NCBI GenBank assembly: GCA_037481695.1 | Contig: JBBFLE010000014.1 | Location: 1 to 64,000 of the forward strand | DNA length: 64,000 bases | Direction of reading: 5' to 3' | From: a bacterium | Lineage (GTDB): Bacteria; Desulfobacterota; Desulfocorpusculales; Desulfocorpusculum | Part shown: positions 34,681 through 43,203 of the stretch, piece by piece | Layout: each line of letters begins with the position of its first letter | Numbering within the stretch: position 1 is the first letter of the stretch | The notes under the pieces: model-generated | The model's database searches: none | The model's input: only the letters and a program-made list of their open reading frames with translations | What the model was told of the DNA's origin: nothing | Translations under genes and position numbers: made by a program

Positions 34681-36125
34681 CACAGAAGGAAATCAAGGTT
34701 TTCCTTGCTCCGCGGAGTATTGCGGTGATCGGCGCCTCGGACACACCGGGCACGTGGGGTTCTTTCATAATGGAGGGGATGCTGGCCCGGAATTACCGGG
34801 GGAAGATCTTTCCTGTAAATAGAAACGGCAAGCCTGTGTACGGGATTCCTTCTTACAAGGACATCAGGGAGATTCCCGAAGAGGTGGAATTGGCCGTGGT
34901 GGCTGTTCCCCAGGAGGCCCTGGAGGAGACCCTCAAGGGTTGCGCTTCACGAGGGGTCAAAGGGGTCACGATCATAAGCGCAGGTTTCGCAGAGGTGGAC
35001 ACAAAAGGAGAATTCAAACAAAGAGGCCTGAGGGATCTGGCATCCTCTTTGGGTATTAGGCTCTTGGGTCCCAATGTGAGCGGCACCTTCAATCTACATT
35101 TTCCATTCAATGCCTCTGGAGCTCCGGCCAGACACCTGGTGTCCAGCCCCCTGGCAGCAGTATGTCAGGGTGGATACGCCTTCTACGACTTACTGGCAGC
35201 CGGAGGCCCAAGAAACATGGGGGTTGGGTGGTTCGTGCATACAGGCAACGAGTGTGACCTGGAGGTAAACGATTTTCTGGAGTTCTTGGGCCAAGATCCC
35301 CAGGTAAAGGGCATCCTGATGTACCTGGAAGCCCTGAGAGACCCTAAAAGATTCATGAGGCTTGCGAGAGAAATAAGCAGGCTGAAACCCATACTGGTTT
35401 TCAAGGCTGGACAAACCCGAGCAGGGGCCAGGGCGGCCCAAAGTCACACGGGAGCGCTTTGCGGTGAGCAAAAGGTCTATGAGGGGGCCTTCAAACAGTC
35501 GGGTGTGCTCATGTGTCCCAGTATCGAGCTACTGCTTTCTTTAGGCCACATGCTGGTGGAAAGACCCCTGATGAAAGGAAACAGGGTGGGCATAATGACC
35601 ATGGGGGGCTCCTGGGGGGTAAGCCTTACCGACGAGCTGGAAAAGCGGGGCATATGGGTGCCGCAGCTGAGCCAGCGCCTCCAGAGCGTGCTCAGGGATT
35701 TGGGAATGCCCGAGAGGGCCTCCACCAAGAATCCCGTGGATATAGGGGCTGCTGGCATATCCTATCACCTGAGACCCCAAGACGTGGTGAGCATGGCAAG
35801 GGAAATGCTTTTGTCCGGAGAAATTGACGGGCTTATTTTTCATGGTTTGGGCAGGCCCGGAATGGCCAGGGAAAGAGAAGCCGACAGGGCAAGGGGGGTG
35901 TTCCTGTCCGTGGAGGTGAGCCTCATGAGGGATGTGCAGGCTCTGGAAAGGCAGATCAAGAAGCCCGTGCTTCTGGGGTGCTGCCTCTCGCCCTGGGAGA
36001 GCCAGGCAGTCTGTGACCTGAACAAAGAGCACATCAGAACCTACCAGCGCCTGGATGAGATGGCCCTGGGCCTGAGGCTCTTGGCTGACAGAGAGCTATA
36101 TTTGAAACAGGCAGGAGAGCCTTGA
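34677..36125 (+). CDS. NDP-forming acyl-CoA synthetase alpha chain (orphan)
   Basis: A 482-residue protein resembling the alpha subunit of ADP-forming acetyl/acyl-CoA synthetase. Residues ~7-130 form a CoA-binding Rossmann domain (I-A-V-I-G-A-S-D-T-P-G), followed by two succinyl-CoA-ligase-like domains. The phosphorylatable active-site His is present in A-Q-S-H-T-G-A-L (near 260). The beta, ATP-grasp subunit is not fused and not in the window, so it needs a partner encoded elsewhere or acts differently. It is coupled to the second MDR gene. Confidence 0.82.
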   Translation: MTQKEIKVFLAPRSIAVIGASDTPGTWGSFIMEGMLARNYRGKIFPVNRNGKPVYGIPSYKDIREIPEEVELAVVAVPQEALEETLKGCASRGVKGVTIISAGFAEVDTKGEFKQRGLRDLASSLGIRLLGPNVSGTFNLHFPFNASGAPARHLVSSPLAAVCQGGYAFYDLLAAGGPRNMGVGWFVHTGNECDLEVNDFLEFLGQDPQVKGILMYLEALRDPKRFMRLAREISRLKPILVFKAGQTRAGARAAQSHTGALCGEQKVYEGAFKQSGVLMCPSIELLLSLGHMLVERPLMKGNRVGIMTMGGSWGVSLTDELEKRGIWVPQLSQRLQSVLRDLGMPERASTKNPVDIGAAGISYHLRPQDVVSMAREMLLSGEIDGLIFHGLGRPGMAREREADRARGVFLSVEVSLMRDVQALERQIKKPVLLGCCLSPWESQAVCDLNKEHIRTYQRLDEMALGLRLLADRELYLKQAGEP

Positions 36126-36229
36126 AGCTCTTCTGGTGTCTGCTGGGAAACCAACACATGATTAGCCCAATGGCCCAGGTAAATGCTTATGGGGGTGGCT
36201 GTTGACACCATCTGGATGCCTCTGGTAGG

Positions 36230-37060
36230 GTGAATGGTCGTGTATGGAAAGATGAAAGAGCAAAGCCCATGTGGATACCCCAGATTCAGGCCCTCCCGGA
36301 GGCCAAATGGTTTGATCTTTTTTCATGTCTCATCCCCCAGGAGTGTTTCAGCCAGTTCGACATCGATCCAAATACCTTCGAGGATTCGCAAGGGCGTCTG
36401 CGCTTGCGGGTGCTCTATAGGGGGCAAGGCAGGATTCTTAATGTGAGGATTACCAACCCGGCGGACCCGGTGGATCCCATTTACTCCATCTTCATCCAGG
36501 AATATGGGGAAGAGGGGGTGGAAGTTCTGGGGCTTAACATCAATGATCCGGCTTCTGAGCGTTTCGAGGTGGATGTAGACGAATACGGTCGTATTCCTGC
36601 TGATCTGGTTTCGGGCCGCCGCAATATCCCCGAGGAGATAAGGGCCATGCATGCCGGGCTGGCGCCAGGGCAGGTGAGGAGAGGGCTTCGCTGGACCAGG
36701 GGCGTTCTGGAAGGGTTGGAGGAGTTTCTTCGAAGAATAGGAAAGAGCTGGATCTGGTGTGAAGCCATGGCTTACCACAATGCCATAGTGTATGAGTGGC
36801 ATGGCTTCGGCTATCAGTTTCACACCTGGGAAGACGAAATGCACTGGATAGATGCCGAGTTCAGACCGCCTTACGGTGTCTTGTACAAAAAACTGGATGG
36901 GAGCAACCCTTTCCGTAGACCGGGAATGGAACAGAGCGTGCGTGGCAGGAGCTGGGCCATCCATGACGGGGTTCTAGGTCGAGCGTGGATAAGACCCACC
37001 ATGCTCAAGCAGGTGGGAGTAAGCGCTGGAGTAAATACTTTTCCAGATGGAATCTACTGA
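36230..37060 (+). CDS. Uncharacterised protein in the Ior locus
   Basis: Up to 276 residues; not recognised. It is soluble, acidic in the N-terminal half and rich in Trp, with W-I-W-C-E-A-M-A-Y-H-N and Y-E-W-H-G-F-G-Y-Q-F-H-T-W-E-D-E-M-H-W-I-D in the middle, a cluster of His, Glu and Asp that could bind metal. The last 60 residues are basic. GTG 36230 and ATG 36269 are both possible starts and neither has a good ribosome-binding site. It lies between the acyl-CoA synthetase alpha gene and UspA, all on the plus strand. Confidence 0.65.
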   Translation: MNGRVWKDERAKPMWIPQIQALPEAKWFDLFSCLIPQECFSQFDIDPNTFEDSQGRLRLRVLYRGQGRILNVRITNPADPVDPIYSIFIQEYGEEGVEVLGLNINDPASERFEVDVDEYGRIPADLVSGRRNIPEEIRAMHAGLAPGQVRRGLRWTRGVLEGLEEFLRRIGKSWIWCEAMAYHNAIVYEWHGFGYQFHTWEDEMHWIDAEFRPPYGVLYKKLDGSNPFRRPGMEQSVRGRSWAIHDGVLGRAWIRPTMLKQVGVSAGVNTFPDGIY

Positions 37061-37078
37061 TCCCAAAGGAGGTGCCAC

Positions 37079-37543
37079 ATGATCAGCATTCAGGGAGTAC
37101 TAGTTCCAGTAGACTTCTCTAAAGAATCTCTTCTTGCAGCCAAGTTCGGGGCTTCCATGGCAGAGGAGTACAAGACAAAGCTCTACGTGATGCATGTCAT
37201 GGAGCCGGTTCACCCTTCCCTGAGGGGTTACATATCCGACTTCGAGGCCTTCCAGCAGAAGATGATAGCCCAAGCCAAAGAGGATCTTGAAAACGTGGTG
37301 CCCAAGAGCGTCAAGGACAGGATTCCTGTGGAATTTATCTTGGAAATAGGCAATCCCACATATCTCATAGTGGAAAAAGCTAAAGAGCTGGGCGTGGACG
37401 TGGTGGTCATAGCGACTCACGGTCGAACTGGTCTGGCTCATGTTTTGTTGGGAAGCGTGGCTGAAAAGGTGATACGTCATGCACCCTGTCCTGTGTTTGT
37501 GATAAGAAATCCAAAAGACAAGTACGTTTACGGGTGGGAATAG
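37079..37543 (+). CDS. Universal stress protein (UspA family)
   Basis: A 154-residue single-domain Usp. It begins with the V-L-V-P-V-D-F-S strand and ends with the nucleotide-binding loop T-H-G-R-T-G-L-A-H-V-L-L-G-S-V-A-E-K-V-I-R, consistent with the ATP-binding subclass. A good Shine-Dalgarno (AAAGGAGG) precedes it. It follows the unknown protein by 18 bases and may be co-expressed with the metabolic genes. Confidence 0.9.
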   Translation: MISIQGVLVPVDFSKESLLAAKFGASMAEEYKTKLYVMHVMEPVHPSLRGYISDFEAFQQKMIAQAKEDLENVVPKSVKDRIPVEFILEIGNPTYLIVEKAKELGVDVVVIATHGRTGLAHVLLGSVAEKVIRHAPCPVFVIRNPKDKYVYGWE

Positions 37544-37631
37544 CCTGGTCTTAGCTTTCCCAAGAGGCTTCAGGGGTCCAAGAAGGGAATCCCAGGGGAT
37601 GGGTGTTCCGGAGTAAAGATCAGGGGGATTC

Positions 37632-38756
37632 ATGGATCAGAACAAGGGTTTTAGGGCCCTGGCCAGCCTGGTTCTAGGCCGGGATCTTTGCACCACTTGT
37701 GGGGCCTGCGCCTGGATCTGTCCTTATTTGGACGCTTTTTCTGCAAGGATAGTCAGGCTCCATGACTGCGATCTGGCAGAAGGACGCTGCTATGCCCATT
37801 GTCCCAGAACAGGACTGGAACTTTCGCACCTCAATGAAAAGCGTTTTGGCTTAAGAGATGTGCCGGTGAAACTGGGCTTTTACAGCAAGATCCTCATGGC
37901 CAGGGCCCAGGACCCTGGGGTTCTTGAGAGAGCCCAGACAGGAGGGGTCGTATCCTCTCTGGTCGCCATGGCCTTGGAAGAGGGGATAGTGGATGCAGCG
38001 CTTCTGACCCGAGTAGGAAAGGATCTATTACCCTCGGGCAAGATAGCCACCAGCAGGGAAGAGGTGTTGGAGTGTGCTGGATCCAGCTATGTGGCCTCCC
38101 CCAGCCTGGCCACACTCAACAGGGGGCCATGGGACGGGGTAGGTCGCATATCGGTGGTGGGGGTGCCCTGTCAGGTCCTGGCCCTGGAAAAGATGAAATC
38201 CTGTGATTTGATTCAGGATGCCCCTGCCCGAAAGGTAGTCTTGAGTATAGGTCTTTTTTGTACCTGGGCCCTTAGTTACGGTCCTTTTATAAATTTTCTG
38301 AGGCAGAGGATCCCCTGGGAGACCGTGGAGAGCATGGACATAAGCCCTCCTCCTGAGAGGATCCTCAGGCTTAAAACATCGGATGGGACAAGAGAGTTTC
38401 CGGTGGAAGAGATTCGCCCCTTTATTCAGCCCGCTTGTGCCTTCTGCGCAGACATGAGCTCAGAGCTGGCTGATCTATCCGTGGGGACCGTGGAGGGGGA
38501 GCCAGGTTGGAACACCTTGATTCTCAGGACTGAGGCCGGAGAATCTCTCCTGGAAAAAGCTATTACCCAAGGGATACTGGAGGTAAAGGCCCTGCCTGCA
38601 GACTATTTGGAACACCTGGTAGAGGCCTCCATCTTGAAGAAAAGAAGGGCCCTGGAAAGACTAAGGAACATGGAGGAAAAAGAATTCAAATACCTGAAGG
38701 CTGATTCATCTTGGTTGGAAGCCGTGGAGAGCGGACCAAAAAGGGGGGAGCCATGA
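37632..38756 (+). CDS. FrhB-like flavin/Fe-S electron-transfer protein
   Basis: A 374-residue member of the coenzyme F420 hydrogenase/dehydrogenase beta-subunit family. An N-terminal ferredoxin-like cluster is visible (C-T-T-C-G-A-C-A-W-I-C-P, residues 20-31) with further Cys in C-Y-A-H-C-P. The FrhB core includes T-G-G-V-V-S-S-L (near 99), G-V-P-C-Q-V (near 177) and a late F-C-A-D cluster. Its stop overlaps the iorA start, so it is probably a functional partner that links the oxidoreductase to another electron carrier. Confidence 0.82.
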   Translation: MDQNKGFRALASLVLGRDLCTTCGACAWICPYLDAFSARIVRLHDCDLAEGRCYAHCPRTGLELSHLNEKRFGLRDVPVKLGFYSKILMARAQDPGVLERAQTGGVVSSLVAMALEEGIVDAALLTRVGKDLLPSGKIATSREEVLECAGSSYVASPSLATLNRGPWDGVGRISVVGVPCQVLALEKMKSCDLIQDAPARKVVLSIGLFCTWALSYGPFINFLRQRIPWETVESMDISPPPERILRLKTSDGTREFPVEEIRPFIQPACAFCADMSSELADLSVGTVEGEPGWNTLILRTEAGESLLEKAITQGILEVKALPADYLEHLVEASILKKRRALERLRNMEEKEFKYLKADSSWLEAVESGPKRGEP

Positions 38757-40663
38757 GCCTAATCAAGACCGATGCCCCTGGCCGCAGGCTGCTTCTGATG
38801 GGCAATGAGGCCATGGCCAGAGGGGCCCTTGAGGCCGGAGTTGAGGTTTGTGCAGCTTACCCTGGCAACCCCTCCTCTGAAATAATTGGATGCCTTTCTC
38901 AGGTGGCAGAAGAGATGGGCATCTATGTGGAATGGTCGGTAAACGAGAAGGTGGCTCTGGAGGTTGCCGCTGCGGCGTCTTTGGCTGGGCTCAGAGGCCT
39001 TGCAGCAATGAAACAAAACGGCCTCAATGTGGCCTCGGACTTCCTTTTGAACCTGAACCTTACCGGCACCAAAGGGGGTCTGGTGGTGGTGGTGTGCGAC
39101 GACCCATCTGCCCTCTCCTCCAGCAATGAGGAAGATTCCAGAGCCTTTGCCAGGTTGGCCGACCTGCCCCTGCTGGAACCCTCAGGTTTCCAAGAGGCCA
39201 AGGAAATGACCAAGTGGGCTTTCGAGCTCTCCGAGGAACTGGGGCTGCCTTGCCTGATCAGGAGTGTCACAAGGGTTTCCCATGCCAGGGGCAACGTGGA
39301 ACTGGGGGAGCTGCCAACACAGAGGCGCCGGGCGCACTTTGATACCTCCAAGCCCATACTGCCGGTGCCAGTGGTATGGGCCCACAGACTCTTGCACCAG
39401 AAACTGGCAAAGTGCAGGGATCGATTCCATGGCAGCGGTTTTAACCAGTACAGGGGCCCTCAGAGACCCGAACTGCTGATCCTCACCAGCGGTGCAGGAT
39501 TCATGTATTCTTTGGAGGCAGTATCAAACCTGGGGCTTGGAGATCGTGTGGGCATAGCCAAGCTGGGCACCACCTGGCCACTTCCAGAAACCTTCCTCAA
39601 AGAGCAGTTGGCCAGGAGCCAAAAGGTCTTGTTCGTGGAGGAGGTGGATCCCTTCATGGAGTCCAATGTGAAGGGGTTTGCCGCCCAAAACCAAACTCAG
39701 CTGGGTCCCAAGATCTTTCTGGGAAAAAGCAGCGGAACTATTCCAGACATAGGTGAGCTTACCCCTGACCATCTCATCAAGGTCCTGAGGGAACTCTTTG
39801 ATGTGAGGTACCAGCCCAGGCCACAGGCTTACATTCAAGAGGCAATGGAGGCTGCCTCCCATTTGGCTCCGCCGCGTACACTTGGCTTTTGCGCAGGTTG
39901 TCCCCATAGGGCCACTTATTGGGCCGTAAAGAAGGCGCTGGCTCTGGACGGCCGGGAAGGTTTTGTGTTGGGGGATATCGGTTGCTACTCCCTGGGCATG
40001 GGGCCTGCCGGCTTTTTCCAAATGAAAACCCTTCATGCCATGGGGTCAGGAGCTGGCTTGGCCAATGGATTTGGCCAGTTGGGCAGATTCGGGCTGGATC
40101 AGCCGGTATTGGCTGTTTGCGGGGACTCCACTTTCTACCATGCCGCCATCCCTGCCCTTGTGAATGCCAAATACAATGGCTCCAGTTTCCTGATGCTTAT
40201 TTTGGATAACAGAGCGACGGCCATGACAGGATTCCAACCTCACCCGGGCACAGGCCGTACAGCCATGGGAGAAACCGTAGACCCCATCGACATAGAGGGG
40301 CTTTGCAGGGCTCTAGGAGTCCAGGTCAAGAGTGTGGATCCATTCGATCTGGACAGCACCGTAGAGGTGCTTACGGATTTTCTAAGACAAGAAAAAGGCG
40401 TAAGGGTGCTAGTGCTCAAGCAGGAATGCGCACTGGTCAGGGGAAAGCGTCAGGGGAGACTCTTCAAGATCAGGGTTGATCAGGATCGTTGTCTGGGCCT
40501 TCAATGTGGGTGCAATCGTCTGTGCACCAGAGTTTTCAGATGTCCTGGATTGGTCTGGGACAGCACATCCGGAAAGGCCACTGTGGATGACGCCATTTGC
40601 ACTGGTTGTGGAGTTTGTGCCACCATATGCCCGGCCTCGGCCATCCTCAAGGAGGCAGTCTGA
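38753..40663 (+). CDS. iorA: Indolepyruvate/aryl-2-oxoacid ferredoxin oxidoreductase, alpha
   Basis: A 636-residue thiamine-diphosphate subunit that oxidatively decarboxylates aryl pyruvates to acyl-CoA with ferredoxin reduction. Pyrimidine- and pyrophosphate-binding domains are both present; the ThDP site is G-D-I-G-C-Y-S-L-G (near 405) and G-D-S-T-F-Y-H-A (near 460). A C-terminal two-cluster ferredoxin domain ends the protein (C-x5-C-x3-C... and C-T-G-C-G-V-C-A-T-I-C-P). The ATG at 38753 overlaps the frhB stop and follows AAGGGGGGAG. Confidence 0.93.
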   Translation: MSLIKTDAPGRRLLLMGNEAMARGALEAGVEVCAAYPGNPSSEIIGCLSQVAEEMGIYVEWSVNEKVALEVAAAASLAGLRGLAAMKQNGLNVASDFLLNLNLTGTKGGLVVVVCDDPSALSSSNEEDSRAFARLADLPLLEPSGFQEAKEMTKWAFELSEELGLPCLIRSVTRVSHARGNVELGELPTQRRRAHFDTSKPILPVPVVWAHRLLHQKLAKCRDRFHGSGFNQYRGPQRPELLILTSGAGFMYSLEAVSNLGLGDRVGIAKLGTTWPLPETFLKEQLARSQKVLFVEEVDPFMESNVKGFAAQNQTQLGPKIFLGKSSGTIPDIGELTPDHLIKVLRELFDVRYQPRPQAYIQEAMEAASHLAPPRTLGFCAGCPHRATYWAVKKALALDGREGFVLGDIGCYSLGMGPAGFFQMKTLHAMGSGAGLANGFGQLGRFGLDQPVLAVCGDSTFYHAAIPALVNAKYNGSSFLMLILDNRATAMTGFQPHPGTGRTAMGETVDPIDIEGLCRALGVQVKSVDPFDLDSTVEVLTDFLRQEKGVRVLVLKQECALVRGKRQGRLFKIRVDQDRCLGLQCGCNRLCTRVFRCPGLVWDSTSGKATVDDAICTGCGVCATICPASAILKEAV

Positions 40664-40666
40664 AAA

Positions 40667-41290
40667 ATGCTTTTGGAGAAGGATCCTTGGAACCTTGTTA
40701 TAACCGGGGTGGGAGGCCAGGGAAATGTTTTGGCTTCTCAGATCCTGGGTCAGATCCTGGTGGACAAGGGGTATCTGGTCACCATAGGGGAAACCTATGG
40801 TGCATCCCAAAGAGGTGGCTCTGTAATGAGTCATTTGCGTGTCTCCACAAGGGATCAGTTCTCACCCATCATCCCAGAGGGGCAGGCAGATCTGGTGATA
40901 GGTCTTGAACCCATAGAGGTATTGAGGGTCATGACCCAGTATGGAAACCCTGGGACCATGGCCCTGATAAATCTTCGACCGGTTCACCCCATTGAGGTCA
41001 TAGCAGGGGAGAGCCGTTACCCTGAAGTGGAAGAGGTGTTGCTCAAGATCAAGAGATTGAGTTCCAGGATCTGGATCTTGAATGCCACTGAAATAGCCCT
41101 GGACATGGGGGATCCTATTTTCTCCAACATGGTCATGCTGGGGGCCTTGTCAGCTCTGAGTCTTCTGCCTGTGGACCAGGAAGGGTTTTGCTCAGCAGCT
41201 CAGAAGCTCATGGGCAGCCACCGCATGCAAGATAATCTCCTGGCCTTTCAAAAGGGCAAAATGGCCATAAAGGAGTACAAGAACGGATAG
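40667..41290 (+). CDS. iorB: Indolepyruvate ferredoxin oxidoreductase, beta
   Basis: A 207-residue gamma-type domain subunit, partner of IorA. It shows the G-V-G-G-Q-G-N-V-L-A motif (near 14-23), G-E-T-Y-G-A-S-Q-R-G-G-S-V (near 42) and the usual ~200-residue length. It starts 3 bases after iorA. With FrhB it forms a three-gene unit. Confidence 0.93.
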   Translation: MLLEKDPWNLVITGVGGQGNVLASQILGQILVDKGYLVTIGETYGASQRGGSVMSHLRVSTRDQFSPIIPEGQADLVIGLEPIEVLRVMTQYGNPGTMALINLRPVHPIEVIAGESRYPEVEEVLLKIKRLSSRIWILNATEIALDMGDPIFSNMVMLGALSALSLLPVDQEGFCSAAQKLMGSHRMQDNLLAFQKGKMAIKEYKNG

Positions 41291-41495
41291 ATTGTTTTGC
41301 CTTACAAAGCCATGGTTTGAGCTTTCCCCTCCGGAGACCAGTGTGTATGGTACAATGAACAGATCATGTGCTAACTGGTTTTCTCTCTCTCAGCTCCTGG
41401 CTGGCTTTAAAGTTGCAAATGCCCAGATGTACCGGCGGGTTGTGACTTAGCCCCCAGCTTAACTGAGCCTGCCCAATGGTGTGCAATTCTCAGAT

Positions 41496-41813
41496 TCAGC
41501 TGCTGTACTGGCGAAATATTTCCTGTAGCTCTTGAATCAGAGCTATCTCCATGGGCAGATACGAGTCGTCCTCTAGTACGAACTCCAGGATATAGGTGAG
41601 TTTATGTTCTACTGCTGTGGTGGGATGCTCCACCTTCTGGGTTATGCGGATTTCCTTTAGACCCTTGTAATCTTCTCTTTTGGAGGTCTCGGTTCTCTCT
41701 AGAATCAAAGCCAGACCTTTCCTGGCTTCCTCCACTGTGTCTATGATCACCTCTATGCCCACCAAGCGTTTTATTGCCTTTGTCATTTGATCTTCGTATA
41801 CCTTGATCTTCAT
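41496..41813 (-). CDS. Small uncharacterised protein
   Basis: A 105-residue soluble, charged alpha/beta protein beginning M-K-I-K-V-Y-E-D-Q. No motif recognised. A GGGAGAGAG stretch upstream can serve as ribosome-binding site. It is the last gene of the minus-strand run that begins with the PIG-L deacetylase, 55 bases after the coiled-coil gene. Confidence 0.6.
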   Translation of the reverse strand: MKIKVYEDQMTKAIKRLVGIEVIIDTVEEARKGLALILERTETSKREDYKGLKEIRITQKVEHPTTAVEHKLTYILEFVLEDDSYLPMEIALIQELQEIFRQYSS

Positions 41814-41868
41814 GAGGCTCTCTCCCTGGGCTTCAGTGCCTTAGTCATCGCCATGACAGAACTACAGG

Positions 41869-42087
41869 TTAGATTTCAGCTTCTTTTCGCAGGATCTTGA
41901 TGCGATTATCCATCCTGTCCATGAGGTTCTTGAGCTCCAGCTGCAAAGAGGCCATGTTCTCGTGACGACGCTTGTAGATCTTCTCCACCTCTGTTCGCCA
42001 GTATTCCACGGTCCTTCTCTCCCTCTCTGCCATCTCCCTTTGGAGCCTTTTTTGCATCTCTGCTAGGACCGTCCTGTCTACTCCCAT
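41869..42087 (-). CDS. Small coiled-coil protein
   Basis: A 72-residue, almost entirely helical protein, rich in Arg and Glu (A-E-R-E-R-R-T-V-E-Y-W-R) with heptad-like leucines in its second half. No transmembrane segment. GGGAGG lies 7 nt before the start, supporting expression. Function unknown; possibly a partner of the neighbouring 105-residue protein. Confidence 0.6.
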   Translation of the reverse strand: MGVDRTVLAEMQKRLQREMAERERRTVEYWRTEVEKIYKRRHENMASLQLELKNLMDRMDNRIKILRKEAEI

Positions 42088-42189
42088 GGATTTCCTCCCA
42101 TTCAGTCAAGGGCTTTTTGTGCCCCAGCAAGAGGGCCTCGGGCCCCGACTCCCAGATCCACCTGTCCCGGCTGTTCAAAAAAAAGGGCT

Positions 42190-43203
42190 TCATGCTTCCA
42201 AATGCCTGAGCTCTATTGCATCTATTCGATCTTCACCCAGTCCCCTTTGACCGGCCAGGGAGATATGAGTTGGGGATCTGTTCTCTTCTTCCAGCGAAGG
42301 CAACCCCAGTTCCCTCCTCCTGGCCGAAAGTATGGATTCTCCTATTCTGTCTAAAGCCACTGGATCACAGGAGATCAACAGCCCGGCAAAAGGCCACACC
42401 CACCGGGGCGAGTATGAAGGCCCCCCATGACATTGAGCCCTGGTGGCGTCGCAGACCACCAGACACTGTCTGCGCCGCAGTTCTGGGTGATCCAATAGAT
42501 CCACCAGATAGGGGCTGCAGGTCTGGTCGTGGTATTTGTTGGGGTTATGGATCACCCCAAAGAGGTTTTTCATTGATATGCTGACCCCTGCTAAATCGTG
42601 ATCCTTCAGAACCGGGACATTGATGAGGCAGGTGGCCCAACGGATGATCACCTGGCTGAAACAAGATCCTATGGAGCCATGTACCCTGGGCATGGGTTCG
42701 TAACCGTAGCGATCTGTGCCAAAACAAAGAGGGCCTTGCTCCTCCTCCCTGATTCTGTAACCGGCCAAGCTGAGTTCTCGGCTTGTACGGTCCCAAATCA
42801 GGATATTGCGGCCAGGCACGCCTGCATCCATGAGTTCAGCAGCCAAGGCCATGGCCACATCAGGGCGCGTTGCTATACCTGGACCTCCTACTCCGTTTAC
42901 CTTGATGGCTATTCGGTCTTGAGGGCTGAAAAACAATTTCCACACATCCCTGGCTTTCTCTGCGGTGAGTTGTTCCAAGCCTCTCCTCAACCAGGTGCGG
43001 ATCAAATCCACCTGGTCCTGTTGATCTTTTCTGGCCAAGCTCTTGTCTCTGATGAGGCAAACCCTGCCTTTGAGCCATGGGAAAGAGGATTGCCATCCAC
43101 CCCAGGAATTCCGGGGCCCAGCAGTGACTGCCATGGCTCCCCAGGCTCCCATGAGCCTCATGAAACACCTTCGCGTAAGGCCCTGGAAGCTCTCAGAAGA
43201 CAT
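42190..43203 (-). CDS. DUF362 family protein with Tat signal
   Basis: About 337 residues. The N-terminus has L-T-R-R-C-F-M-R-L-M-G-A-W-G-A-M-A, a twin-arginine motif plus hydrophobic core, so export in folded form is likely. The body carries DUF362 landmarks K-V-N-G-V-G-G-P-G, I-W-D-R-T and N-V-P-V-L-K-D-H-D-L-A-G-V-S-I-S-M-K-N-L-F-G. Biochemical role is not established. The start overlaps the end of the MEMO1-AMMECR1 gene by 11 bases; an upstream start at 43248 is possible. Coupling suggests a joint function. Confidence 0.75.
   Translation of the reverse strand: MSSESFQGLTRRCFMRLMGAWGAMAVTAGPRNSWGGWQSSFPWLKGRVCLIRDKSLARKDQQDQVDLIRTWLRRGLEQLTAEKARDVWKLFFSPQDRIAIKVNGVGGPGIATRPDVAMALAAELMDAGVPGRNILIWDRTSRELSLAGYRIREEEQGPLCFGTDRYGYEPMPRVHGSIGSCFSQVIIRWATCLINVPVLKDHDLAGVSISMKNLFGVIHNPNKYHDQTCSPYLVDLLDHPELRRRQCLVVCDATRAQCHGGPSYSPRWVWPFAGLLISCDPVALDRIGESILSARRRELGLPSLEEENRSPTHISLAGQRGLGEDRIDAIELRHLEA

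Noticed and set aside
36202-36231. A promoter TTGACA-18-TAGGGT before the unknown protein
   Set aside because: The -35 is perfect but the -10 is poor and overlaps the possible GTG start, so I did not list it as a feature.
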